This document shows positions 11,391 through 22,780 of a stretch of 64,000 nucleotides of DNA, piece after piece. The notes under the pieces are model-generated. The model was given only the letters and a program-made list of their open reading frames with translations, ran no database searches and was not told where the DNA came from. Where the stretch lies: contig NW_024882800.1 in NCBI RefSeq assembly GCF_019059575.1, positions 1 to 64,000 on the forward strand. Direction: 5' to 3'. The DNA is from Amphibalanus amphitrite (Eukaryota > Arthropoda > Thecostraca > Balanomorpha > Balanidae). The first letter of the stretch is position 1. Every line of letters begins with the position of its first letter. A program made the position numbers and the translations under genes.

Positions 11391-12766
11391 CAGGGTGTCC
11401 CAGAAAAAAGTACCACATTTGTTTAGACAATACATTTTGTGTTATTCGGCACGAATGCTTTAAACGCATATCAAAAGCGAGCCAGTTCCATGGAGATTTA
11501 TTTGCACTGCAAATGGACCATGCCACTCCTTCCTGTCACTCACACCGGCACATGTTCGAAGTGCCTGCCTTCTTGGGCCAGGCACCGCTCCGCCCTGCAC
11601 CTGGCTTCCTCTGCGACCCTAGCACATGCGGAAGGTGGAATCGCGCGAATGGCCGCGCGAATCGCCCGTTTCAGTGTCGCTAGGTCTTCTGGTGCCTTCT
11701 GATACACCACACTTTTTAGATAACCCCACAGGTAGAAGTCGAGGGGCGTTAGATCAGGAGAGTGCGGCGGCCAGGTCACCGCGGCCCGCCGGGAGATGAC
11801 ACGCCCCTTTAGACACTCGTGCAGCCAGGCCAAGTTGGCGCGTGATGTATGCGCCGTTGTACCATCTTGCTGCAGCCACTGCTGGTTCAGGGTGTCCGCA
11901 TACCTCGCTGTGAGTGCCCGCAAAAACCGTTTAAGCATGGTAAGGTAGCACCGGGAATTGACAGTGACCGTCTCGCCAGCACCATTATCAAAAAAGAATG
12001 GGCCAATGATTCCCTGCGCGCTCAACGCGCACCACACAGTCACCTTTGGGGAATGCAGCGGAGCCTCGAGAACTTCCTCTGGTGACCGTTCCGCCCAAAA
12101 CCTGTAATTTTGGAGGTTCACTTGCCCGTTCAGCTGAAAATGGGCCTCATCAGACCACCAAACACAAAACAAGAAGTTTGGATTGTTTGTGCACTTTTCC
12201 AAAAACCATTTGCGAAATTGTTCCCTCTGCTCAAAATCCGCAGCAAACAGCTTTTGAGACACTTTAAGCTTAAAGGCAGATAAGGCCAGATCCTTCTTGA
12301 GAATCCTGTGAGTGGAGGACTTGCTGAGACCCATCCTAGACGCGAGGCGCCGCACAGACACTTTCGGCGTCTGACCAACCTGCTCTGCGACCTTCCGTAT
12401 GGCCTCCTGGCTGCGAGATGTTTTTTTCCGACCACTGTTTCCGGCATTCTGGTTTCTAATGGACCCTTCTGCCAGAAACTTCTCAGTCAGACGCTGTATG
12501 GTCTTAATCGTTGGAGCTTCTCGGACCTTAAAATGTCTGCGATACTGCCTTTGTGTTAAAACGGCTCATCCGTGTTTGAGATAAAATTCGACTATTTTGG
12601 TTTTTTGTTCAGTATTAAACGGCTTCATAACTGACAGAGCGCTCGTGCCATACAACACAATTTCCATGAACCTCGCTTTCGATTGACGTTAAAATTTTGC
12701 ATGTCACGCGCATATATTTCTTTGTACTTTTAATTTAAATGTGGTACTTTTTTCTGGGACACCCGG
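11391..12766 (-). mobile_element. Tc1/mariner-superfamily transposon, nearly complete
   Basis: This 1376-bp element has TA on both sides (11389-11390, 12767-12768). Its 30-bp terminal inverted repeats (11391-11420, 12737-12766) differ at one base and begin CAGGGTGTCCCAGAAA or CCGGGTGTCCCAGAAA. Length, TA duplication and a single transposase frame fit the Tc1/mariner (IS630) superfamily. It sits inside the right arm of the large palindrome. The near-identical ends suggest a fairly young copy. Confidence 0.95.
11540..12628 (-). pseudogene. Tc1/mariner transposase with one in-frame stop codon
   Basis: From ATG at 12628 to a stop at 11540 the frame is 363 codons and open apart from one TGA at 12566-12568 (codon 21). 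The first about 110 residues hold the paired helix-turn-helix DNA-binding region. The catalytic part follows, with WSDEAHF, a second Asp in QQDGTTAH, and a third in PHSPDLTPLDFYLWGYLK; by my count 36 residues separate the second and third Asp. WGYLK and SPDLTPLDF are hallmarks of IS630/Tc1/mariner transposases. The next in-frame ATG is at about 12334, past much of the DNA-binding domain, so this copy is probably inactive unless the stop is read through or is a sequencing error. Its job would be cut-and-paste transposition at TA. Confidence 0.9.
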
Positions 12767-13061
12767 TACATGTATCATGTATGCGCAGATATAGTATCAT
12801 CTCAGCTAAAATATATCTCTAATTCATGTTCGACACATTCTAATGTTGTTACAAAAATTAACTCATTATATTTCCAATTTATTTGACTATTAAGCCTGAC
12901 GAATATTTATTTTTCAAAAAATAGGTGCTATCTACAAAATGGAAATTTTTCAGATTTCGCGGACCACACCATCGGATTCCTCGCAAAATTATGGTCCAGA
13001 AAACACTAAAATTGGAAATTGGTATTTTCAAAAGTTATTTACCGTCTGTTGGGGCAATGTG

Positions 13062-13280
13062 AGAGGAGACCTGAGCAGACCGGAGCGGACCCTGGCAGAC
13101 CCGAGCGGGCACGAGCGAACCGAACAGGCCTGAATAGACCCGAACAGACCCGAGTGGATCAAACAGACCTGAATGGACCCGAGAAGACCCGGGAAGTCCT
13201 GAGCGAATCCGAGCGGGCACTAGCAGATCCGGGCGGACCGAAAATAGCAGACCGAACAGGCCTGAACGGATTGAGATGGT
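13062..13280. repeat. Decamer minisatellite (GACCCGAGCG-like)
   Basis: Degenerate units of about 10 bp such as AGACCCGAAC, AGACCCGAGT and GGACCCGAGA run directly from the palindrome's right tip. The open frames through it are low-complexity artefacts. Confidence 0.7.
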
Positions 13281-13456
13281 CGGCTAATGAAAGATGGGAA
13301 AGCTCCGATCAGCACAATGGCTTGGGCCTTTATATCGTAACTTTTATCGGGGATACGATGCAGGAGTGATGAGCTTACAAATGCGCATTAAAATGGGTTA
13401 CAATGCTGAGGGAATAGGAAAATCAATTATGTAGAGTTGCGTATTTACTTGCTTAT

Positions 13457-14378
13457 CCCGCGAGTTGCTGGGGGGGGGGGGGGCGTTAAACGCCCCCACT
13501 TTTTTCGCCGGGCCATAGCATAAAAACGGCGCGCCACAGACGCGCCAAATTTTGGGTACCTGTAGGGAATTAATTGAAGTTTATTGTGACAAAGTTTCAA
13601 AAAAATCGGTCGGAAAATTTTTGAGATATCGAGATTTTAGTGACGTCATGATTTCTGAGTTTTCGACCAAAAACGGCATATGTTCAAAAAATCGTATAAA
13701 ATCACAGAATAAACATACAGTCATGCCGTAAACGGCATTAGACTGCCAATACCATGAACAATCAAATGGCTATCTTCGATTATTGATCATCGTTCCGCAT
13801 TTTCCAAAATCTTGAACTGAATCTTGACAATTTCTCGTGACTACTTCACGACCATGATATATGCATTTCTTAAACTGAACTTTTTTAGCCAAACACGTAC
13901 ACATATGATAAAATGAATGTCACCATCGTGTTCTACGCCCCAAATTACCCATAAAACATGTGTCACAGGCTGCGAATATTAGTTTTGATTTTCGGGGATA
14001 TGTGCCTACCCGGTTGACCTGACCTTGACCCTGACCTATGCTTGACTGACCCCTACATGGAGCTGACACTCTTGTAGGCCTTATATGATGGATTATGCGC
14101 CGTTCTGGCAGAGTTTATGACGAGAGGCGCCCATTGCGAAGTCCTGAAGTCCATGCTACTGAAAGGCCGATTTCAGGTGTTTGACCTGACCTTGACCCGA
14201 CCTGTGACCTCAAAATTCAACTTAAAAGTACTCATCTGAAGCGTCTCGTCGCGCTCTTTCGTTTGCCGCCTCGTGCGTTTCGCTGCGCCTATTGGTTCTC
14301 GAGTTATCGGCTGGGGGCGTTTAACGCCCCCCCCCCCCAGCAAACGGTGGGTGGCGAAATACCCCAGCAACTGCCGGG
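13457..14378 (+). mobile_element. Family A element, copy 2, with TTAT duplication
   Basis: This 922-bp element is nearly identical to 1277-2195 and in the same orientation. It starts CCCGCGAGTTGCTGG and ends CAGCAACTGCCGGG. The flanks are TTAT on both sides (13453-13456, 14379-14382), which is not the canonical TTAA. The poly-G run in the left inner repeat is longer than in copy 1. Confidence 0.85.
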
Positions 14379-14382
14379 TTAT

Positions 14383-16149
14383 GTATTCGCCACCTTTGAT
14401 CGGCAATCGGCATGCATGGATGCTCGAGCTGGCACAGTGCCATCGTGCAACGATTGCAGCCGTGAACGTGGTGACATTGATGTGTGGATTGAAGTGTTTC
14501 TGAGAAACGTATCTGTCATTGGCGAAATGACGACCGGTCTCGGCTTTGGAGAGGATGGGTAGGTATGGGGGAAACTCGTGCTGATTTTTAGACGTCCACC
14601 GGTCTCGGGTTTCTCTGGTCTGGTTCTCTGGAATGTCTGTTGGTTTGAGTGTCTCCTCAGACTTTGACAAAGCGGCTCTGCTCGCCATCCTTTCATTTTC
14701 CTATTCCTAAGTCTTTCAATTCCAATCTGCAGCGATGCTGGGTCAGAAGAAAGGAAAACTCCAGGGAAAAGGCGTGGCTAAAATGACAGATTTGCATTGA
14801 GCTAACTGTAGGCTTCTGATCCGCCGTTTATGTAGGCGTGGGGAAAACCCGAGCGCGATTGGAAAATAAATTCTGTTCATTTATTTGGGTTTTATGCTGC
14901 CGGTTTGCGTACCTTCCAACATTCATGAAGCTCTCGCTCAGTGGTGAGGGTACAAGTTCTGTATATCGAAGTCTCCAGTTCAGCGGTACATCCATGCTAT
15001 TTGATTGAAATTTCACGATCGACTGGGCAGCGCAGCCACTGGCTACATTCGTGGGTTTCGTGACCTTCCGAAAGTCAGCTTTCGATAGCGATAGCGTTAC
15101 GAAACGGGAGACGTGAATGCAGCCGCTGGGCCGATTTCTGGCGCCGGAGCGCGGTGGACCAGCCGGTTTTCTGGCCGACCGTAAATCCCCCCCGACCGAC
15201 GTGCGGGGGGGGGGGCAGATCTGATCCACACCCCGGGCCAGGAATCGCCCGGTGCACCACCGCTGTCCGTGCTCCATTGAGAGTTGAGACCTTCATTGGG
15301 ATTTTGGTCTGGTGACAGAAAAGTGAGGAATGAGACTGATGTCATGATGTGTGCAATACAGAACGGGTTCTGAAGAAGAGTAAATAGCTTGCGGCTAGTG
15401 AAAGTTTTTTTGGTATATTTGATGACGATTTATTTCGACATTAGATTAAGCAGCCGACAGAAATGTTTTTATAGTATGTTTTATGGTTTCGTTTTGATCC
15501 CATTTCTTTCTTGGTAATTTAAAAGGAATACTGCAACAAACGTAAAAACATGGCAATTGCATGGTTTTTAAGTTCCCAAGACATTGGACATCATGAATTG
15601 AGCATTTGTCATGCATGCGTATCTAACCTCGGTGTTTTCTGACAGCGCCGATTAGTTCGCAGGGGAGGAACTCTACATAGCTCTAAATCACGGTAGGTGA
15701 CTGGGCCTGAAACGATATAAAAATTAATTCATTTGACACGAAGCAATCCTCAGACAGTCAAGGAATGTCATGCCTTCTACATTTTCATGACTGCCAAATA
15801 CGGGTGACCTGAAGATTGGCCCCTGATGACTGGCATAGGCTCAAGGTGGCGAATCAATAACACTGTCAGTCATTTATCTGATGACCGACTTCTCCAGGGG
15901 TCAGCAGGGTACCATCCTGTCACCAACTATTCGCCAAATATTGACGGACCTACAGTGCACGGACTTCTAGCTTTAGACTACATTACTCTCTGTGGATAAT
16001 CTCAGCGGGTCACGGGAAAACCAAGAACTGTTCTCCGGCGACCGTCGACGACCGGTATGATGCGCGACTGGCATACGCTCCCATAAGCTACCCATGCCTA
16101 ACTTTTGATTATCCATACAAACCACTGTGGATTCTGTGGACCACGCAGT
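14383..16149. other. Intergenic, no gene seen
   Basis: Mostly unique sequence. A poly-C/poly-G hairpin-like stretch at about 15187-15220 may be a decayed element end. No supported exon. Confidence 0.3.
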
Positions 16150-16330
16150 GGCGACTTGGTTTCCGTCCAGTGACCACGGACCGTCCAGTGCAGTGACCGT
16201 CTAGTGACCACTGGCTGTCCAGAGGCCACCCAGTGACCACTGACCGCCAGTGACCAACCAGTGACCACCAACTGCCCAGCGACCGCAGCGACCGTCCCAG
16301 TGACCAGAGGACCGCCCGCGGCACGGCTCC
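16150..16330. repeat. Degenerate CAGTGACCAC minisatellite
   Basis: The words CAGTGACCAC, CAGTGACCGT and CAGCGACCG recur at irregular 10-25 bp spacing. The open frames on the minus strand reflect this repeat. Confidence 0.6.
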
Positions 16331-16560
16331 ACCACTGATGTAACGGGAACACACGGCCACCGCTACAGTTAGGTCGAACGGAGCGTGCGCCGGCCTCTCA
16401 GCGCCGAGGGAGCCTACGGAGGCCGGCCGCGGGCTGCGGCAGCTCGGCCGGCCGCGCAGCTGTGACCGGGAGCTGCGGCGGCGGTGGTGGAGAGCGGCCG
16501 CAGGGCGGTGGGCGGCTGCCCACGCGGCCAAGATGCTCCATTTTAATGAGGTGAATGTGG
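16331..16560. other. CpG-rich island
   Basis: A GC-rich block with many CpGs and GGCCGG words ends near GCGGCCAAGATGCTCC. It could be a promoter, but no coding exon or convincing donor follows. Confidence 0.25.
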
Positions 16561-16771
16561 CGAGCGTGGCCAGGATTTGGAGTGATACTGGTTAGGGCTG
16601 GAAGTGATCCAATATATGCAGGTTGTTTAGAAAGGAGGCCCCGTTTGATAGGTAGTCGGGACGGATCCAGAGTAGTAAAAGCGCAGCAGTTTAGCCGTTG
16701 TTATTTTATTATTTATATTATCTATTTAGCCGTTGTGAGGGTTATGTGGAACTTTTTTGCAGGATGGGTCT

Positions 16772-17054
16772 CAGGGGCGGATCCAGAAAATCTCCAAGGG
16801 AGGGGCCATTAGAAACCAGGAGGCCCCATAATCCCACCTGTTGGAGGCCCCATCTTCCCACTTGTTGGCCCCCCCCAAAAAAAAACTGCGTCTATTGAGC
16901 TTATCTAGCTGTTCAGGCAACATCTCAACATGAATAGCCACTTTATTTTCAGGAGGCCCCCTTTTCAGCTTTTTAACTTTTTATTTTATTTTTGAAAAAA
17001 ATCGGCCAAGGGGGGGGGGCATGGCCCCCATGGCCCCCCTTGTATCCGCGCCTG
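16772..17054. mobile_element. hAT-type MITE with poly-C/G arms
   Basis: This 283-bp element has a perfect 8-bp duplication ATGGGTCT (16764-16771, 17055-17062). The ends are CAGGGGCGGATCCAG and TGTATCCGCGCCTG, imperfect inverted repeats starting CAG as in hAT elements. Runs of G and C (AGGGGGGGGGG, GGCCCCC) fold back. Non-coding. Confidence 0.85.
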
Positions 17055-17062
17055 ATGGGTCT

Positions 17063-18130
17063 AAGAAATGTTTTTCACTTGTAATAACTTAAATATTTCT
17101 TAAGTCGTGAGGATAGTTTCGCCAACATAAAAATTACCGGTTTGCGGCATTCTTTACTTTTTATAGTCTCCATAAGTTTAACTAGGCACGCAAAAACAAA
17201 CTAACTACTGAATCGAAATATCTAAGTTAGGGTGGGCTATATTATATTCCACCGGCTTATTTTCTTTCGGTTAGCTTGCGAGGCTCGGAATCGACTTTTG
17301 CGATAAAAATAAAACAAAATAAGATAGACGTAGCAGGCGACTTGTCGTTTCTAACACTCGTCTTCGACCATTTCCAGTTCTTTTGAGTCGCTTAAATGAC
17401 ATGAAAAATCATTATCATATTTAACATACAAAATAAGTTTTTACCGGGCCACCGGCTGCAGCAGAAAATGATTTTGAATTTGCCCGTACAAGTCAAATAA
17501 AATAAAACCGAATAATAAATATCCTTTTATTTTTCAAGCAAAATAATGAGGAGAAATTTCCGGATTAGCAAGCATTCCGCCTAAGTATAACAAATGTGAA
17601 ACGTTTATCTGTGATTTTGATATAAAAAGGCTGCTTTATCTCCACAAATTGTGCTTCAGATGACATTTAAAATTGATGGATTACTATAAATTGACTGCTT
17701 CTAAATAGGCTTTAGAACTTGTCATAGGCCTGCTTCCCTGAAGCTAAAAAGGTATCACGCGACAAAAAAAAAATAAGATTGCTTTTATCACATCATTTAC
17801 CTGATTGTTGCTTTATGTGTTCGGTCCGTTAGTTTTTTTTCAATTTGCCGGGTATTTTTGAAAAATAATATGTTTTAATGCGTTTTTAATATTACGATTC
17901 ATTAGAGTAACTTCATAAATTTTCAATAAAATTCTTTGAACACGTTACCTTAAATTTAGCATTTTGATTTCTCATGAAATTAAAGCTTCAAATAATTTTT
18001 TTTTGCGGTTGCTTGCCATGGGGCATCTCCGGGTTCAGTAATTCCTTAGTTAAACGAGTCAATAATTAGCTAATATAATTATGTTAGTGTTTGAAAATCT
18101 CATTTCTCTCAACACTCAGAAGCCCTTTTA
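17063..18130. other. AT-rich unique sequence
   Basis: Low-GC sequence with A/T runs and no open frames of note. I see no genes or ordered repeats. Confidence 0.4.
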
Positions 18131-18351
18131 ATTGATAGGCCTCTCCAGAACCATGTCAACACAGGGCGTGTCGCTCGCTCGGAGAGTGTCACGTGATCGG
18201 TGCGTGCAGGGTCAGCGCCGCGGGGTGTGCCGTGACCTCGGGGTCACCTTGGAGCCACTCACCGGTCAGAAGTACCAGCGCCACGGGTACCGTCCACCAC
18301 CGCACCATGATGTCTGTCAGGGACTGGCCGCCGGCCCCGACCGGCCGCACT

Positions 18352-18358
18352 TATAAAA
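18352..18358 (+). promoter_or_regulatory. Candidate TATA box in a GC-rich context
   Basis: TATAAAA stands alone in a GC-rich block (18170-18420), so it is unlikely to be a composition effect. Transcription would start near 18380-18390. No coding exon follows convincingly, so the promoter is speculative. Confidence 0.3.
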
Positions 18359-18489
18359 CACTGCCCTCGACTGCGGCGCCGCCCGGCGGACGACCGAGCA
18401 AACTGACCCGCTCTCAAAGGTCATCTCAGCGACCGCGTGTGGGAAAGGGACAGATCTTTAGTCGAGGTGTCTATATGGAAGTTAAATAG

Positions 18490-19285
18490 TTTACTGTTAT
18501 TGAGATAAAATACGTGATGCACATGTATGTATGGTTAAATGGCTATGACTAAGTTTATTTTCTCTTGATGACCTTCCTTACTTTGTAGTTATTCCTCTTC
18601 ATCTTCGTTCGTCCCGTTTTAAATGAATAAGGACAAAACGACGTGAGTTTGGTGACTTACAAACTGCAACAACCGTCATCATTCGTCCCTGCCATTCTCA
18701 GGACAGACCCATCCACATTAACCTTATTATTCCCTTTCCGGGCTGGCTATCATCCTCACCAGGTGACTGTGCCTGCAACCTGCAAACACTGGTTGAGGGA
18801 AAGTCCCCGTTGGACCTTAGCCTCTCCCCGAACATCAATACAAATACCATTTCCCCAGTGATTTGTAATTTTGTAAGTAACACATTGATATCAATCACTT
18901 GGCATTTCATTATTTTTTCATGAGCGACGGTGCAGTTACTTTGCGAAAGGACGCTTCAATTCGCTCCATCTGTCACTAAGAAACTGCATCAATTCTAAAA
19001 CATACAAAACAACAATTTTTGAATTGGCTTCAACCTCCATTACTGGTGCACGTGGCACGCGCAACCCTTTGCACCGCCCGCACACCATTCGATAGCCCGC
19101 ACAATCCCATGCACGATGGAGTTTCCCCTTGCTGATCAGACGCCCAGTCACCAAGATAGGTAAAGCGCAGGGACCGAGTCCGTGGCGGCCAAATTTAGTT
19201 GCTTTTGCTAGATTCGCACTCCGTTTTGAACAATATGTTCGCCCGCACCGGGCCGGTGCTCGGCGCAAACTGCACCGGGCCTGGG
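18490..19285. other. Intergenic, no gene seen
   Basis: A minus-strand frame at 18936-19268 is open but lacks recognisable motifs. The rest is unremarkable. Confidence 0.25.
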
Positions 19286-19289
19286 GTTA

Positions 19290-21180
19290 GAAGAACGCCC
19301 CCCTCTAACTCGGCTCCTGGGCCACGTAGCACGGTAGCGACACGAAGTAAGCGGTATTCGAAAGAGCGTCAAAAATCATGACGATAGTACTTGCCATTTT
19401 TCAGGTCAGGTTAAAGATCAGGCTACTAGAGGTCATCATAGATCAAATTTTGCATACTTTAACACTTTTTTTTACAAATTGGCACATAACTCGGAAGCCA
19501 GTACGAGTAGAGCTACAGCGACGCAGAAAGCGCATTCAATAGCCCTTTTAACGCTTTTTCTGTGGAATGTCCTCAGATCTGACCTTATATCAACGGTTTA
19601 ACCTCCGGAGAGCACAAACTCGGAAAAGCCGTTTTTACAAAACATGTCTTTCGGTAACAGCTTTGACTCAAGAAGTCACATTATTTTTGCCAGCTTCGTG
19701 TTCTTCTTATCGAGATGCGTCGAATGAATTAACTATAATTTGACCCTAAATAGGCCATTTTCAAAATGTAGCCTCATAAGGTGGACCTGAACACATCTAA
19801 GGAACACATCATTGCCCTGCAGCAATGTCTCTGCGAAAAGTTACTTGCCAAAGTTGTTGGGGATGTTGCTGGGGAGTGGGAACTTTCATGACCTGAGATG
19901 ACCTCAGGGACATAAGAAGGGGTCATTGGTGCAATTTTCAGATACACTGTGTCAAGTTTATCTGTAATGAAGTGTTTGAGATTGTTATGAATGACGTTCG
20001 TCCAAAAGAGGTGCGTTTCAAATTTCTCCCACTGACTCATAATGGAGATGGCGCAAAATTGACCTGACCTTAGGTCACCGATACAAAAATTCCGACATAT
20101 GTACGAGTATACATTTTGTACATAGGGTGAATAGGTCAAAAACGCCCCCATTAAGCGCGAAACCTTCTGACACTCAACCTAACACAGATTACTCAAACCT
20201 TTGGGCACCATCATGTAGCTCATTCTTTTTACTACGCTTTGAGACCAAGAAAAGACACCTGCGTGTGGTATTTAACTCTCCAAAAAGGTTTTCGCATACC
20301 CTTACAAAAGGGCGTTTTGCCCCACACCCTGGGTAATACGCCCACACCTATGTGCAAAGCGCCCCCACCCCATCCAGCAACAGAACATGATGAACATGGC
20401 AGAACTTGACGTCATTCTGACGTCATTTGTGGTCAACCTATCATAGCCTTTGGAATAAAATTTTGTTGCAATGTGTAAAATGGATGCCCGGAGGAGTCCT
20501 GAAAGTTTGGTGACGATACCTGCAGTCGTTTAGGATATATCAGCAAAAAAGGACACGGAGAGGCCTTTTCGGCACCCACCTACAAGGCGCTACCCTGCAC
20601 TCTCACCACCGTGCAAAACGCCCCCTTTCAGAAAACTGGGGGCGTCTTGCCCCATGCATCGAGTAGGCGTCTTTCCCCATCCGCTCCATTTCCGGTCAAC
20701 AAAATATTGACAAAAAACGCGCCACTAACGCCGCAGCATAATAAATTCAACAGAATGACAATAAAACGCAGTTTTTAGCGATGTGCACAATAGCAAGTTT
20801 TGTGATATAAAGAGGGCATCAAAATATTAGGAATCTTCTGTAAAAACAACAAAAACAACACCCAAAACCAACATCAGCACCTACCCACGCTGCTCCTCAA
20901 GACGCAGAACCGGAAATAGAGACCTACGTAAACAAGCAGCTGACTGTTCTGAAAGACAGTATAAAACACCTATCCGTCGATAAGAAATACGATTTTTTTA
21001 GGGGAGGCGTTTAACCCAGGGGTGCGTTTTCCCCACAGTTACCCTACTGTTACTCTTATCAATCTCTGCCGAGCTTCAAAGCGAGCATTCCGTAGGTGTA
21101 GCTATGGCGAGCATTCTAACTTTCTCTGAGGTGGGGTCACTTGGAGTGACCTGGTGACCTGACCTTGAGCGACCTGGGTT
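19290..21180. repeat. Decayed TTAA-family-like sequence rich in GGTCA and GGCGTTTTGCCCC
   Basis: The left part (about 19294-19380) resembles the right inner region of family A (ACGCCCCC, TAACTCGG, GAAAGAGCG). The interior has AGGTCA/TGACC words. GGCGT(T/C)TTGCCCC and AAACGCCCCC words recur at about 20140, 20312, 20610, 20640 and 21008. Boundaries and duplications are not clear, so it may be several old elements. A second decayed relative with TAACTCGG and GAAAGAGCG lies near 25120-25190. Confidence 0.45.
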
Positions 21181-21377
21181 GATATTTTCACAACATGTGC
21201 AGAAAAGAGGCACTGACATTTGTGTAAAAAATGGTGAGTCTCCGCGTTGTCATTTTTGATATATGCGAAAACTGCAAGGGGTGAGGGTGGAGGGTGGGCC
21301 AAACACTCCGGTCCGCGCGCGGATTAAGTCTATGACGTGAGTTTGCACTTTTACGGCACATGACACTCACTCACTAG

Positions 21378-22067
21378 CAGGCATCGGTAGGATTGTGATT
21401 GCAGGATTGCAAAATCCTGATTGCATTCCTTTTTGGTGGATTGCACCTGGATTTGAAATCCATTCCAAAAAACAGGATTTGATTGCGGATTGGATTGCAT
21501 CATACTTCCAATTTTTGCAATCCAATCCAAATTGTGTTTGATTAGTGCTTTGAAATGGTTTGTTGCGATTGAAAATTATGAGATCGGCTTGATCGGCTTA
21601 ATGTGTTTTGCTATCAAGGGCTTTACATCGAAACTTGAAATAATTTAAACGCTTTTAATTTAAACGCTCAAAATAATGTACGCTGATGAACTGCATAGGA
21701 AGGGCAAAATTACGTATTTGAGGGCGAGTTTTAAAAATATAAAAAACTGGTTGGGTAGAGGTTTAAATGTGGGGGTGTTTGAGGCAAAAAATATTTCCCA
21801 TAAAATACCTGTGCCTTAGATAGGAATTACTCGCAAGACTAGGTACTAGAAATGGGTGATTTGGGGATGGAGGCACGGCCCTATGCCCCCTCCCTCCCCC
21901 AGATCCAATAGTGCACATCATAATACAACAGGATTGCAAAAAAGGATTGCGGATTTGATCACAATCCAAGTGAAAAAGGGGATTGCTGGTCGGAATGCAA
22001 TCCACTTCGGCACTAGGAATGTGGATTGGGAATGCAATCCTTTCAAAAAGGATTTTACCGATGCCTG
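21378..22067. mobile_element. hAT-type MITE, GATTGCA-rich family, copy 1
   Basis: This 690-bp element has a perfect 8-bp duplication CTCACTAG (21370-21377, 22068-22075). Terminal inverted repeats are CAGGCATCGGTA and TACCGATGCCTG. Both subterminal regions are packed with GGATTGCA/TGCAATCC words. A short frame is preserved in both copies only because the copies are near identical; no transposase motifs. Confidence 0.92.
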
Positions 22068-22149
22068 CTCACTAGTCGCTATCAACTCCGATCAGTATAA
22101 GTGTTATGCACGCGATGTCGTGAATTCGTTTTTTTTTTTTGTAAAGGGT

Positions 22150-22780
22150 CAGTTTGGGTCAGCAATTTTGTTCAAAAGGGGGACAGTTGAGATCACAGGA
22201 TTCACGCTGGATCAAAGGTGTCGCCAATGGGCACGATCAGTGAGGCCAGGTCACAGGACTCATCACAGTTTGTACGCTGGGTCAGGCCAGGTCATAGGGG
22301 TCACCTCCAGTCACGCTGAGTCAGACGACCAGGTCAGGGGGGTAACAACCGGTCCCGCTGGGTCAGACCAGGTCACAGAGCTATCAACCGGTCCTGCTGG
22401 GTCAGACCAGGTCACAGGGTTAGCCACTGGCCCCGCTTGGTCAGGCCAGGTCACCCTCACCTCCGGTCAAACGTTCACGCTCTGGTCACGGGTTATTGCG
22501 TAGGCCAGTTCACAGGGGTCCTCTCCGATCACGCTGGGTCAGGCCTGAGGCCAGGTAACAGGGGTTACATTGGGTTATTTCAGGTCTCATAGGTCACGCT
22601 GGGTCAGGCCAAGTCACATCAGGTCGCGTGACGCGTATGATCAGTGGTCACATGGGACAGGTCAAAGCGGCCACGTCTGGTGTTGAGTCAGGCCAGGTCA
22701 AAGGGGTCACCTCTGGTGTCAGGTCATTCCGGGTAAGACTGGGTCTGGTCAGTTGTTACAAGGTCACCTCGGGACATCAA
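22150..22780. repeat. GGTCA minisatellite, 39-bp period
   Basis: The core GCTGGGTCAGACCAGGTCACA recurs at 22357, 22396 and (changed) 22435, a 39-bp period, with looser copies on both sides. Each unit holds two or three GGTCA words, so nuclear-receptor half-sites are regularly spaced. The open frame is an artefact. Confidence 0.8.

Larger units (their letters stand above)
10149..13061. repeat. Large nested palindrome interrupted by a mariner element
   Basis: The left arm (10149-10902) reads CACATTGCCCC inward. The right arm is its reverse complement, split into 10923-11390 and 12767-13061 by the mariner at 11391-12766. Without the mariner each arm is about 755 bp around a 20-nt loop (10903-10922). 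Four bases, AGAG, flank both outer tips and may be a target duplication. The outer 300 bp of each arm is distinct from the inner family B sequence. Arm identity looks very high by eye. Confidence 0.85.

Noticed and set aside
14173-14688. 171-codon minus-strand frame
   Set aside because: Half lies in the family A element end, including its poly-G run; it is a chance read-through across the insertion border.
21763-22503. Frame conserved between 21856-22060 and 55463-55680
   Set aside because: Conserved only because both lie in near-identical hAT MITEs; no transposase motif.
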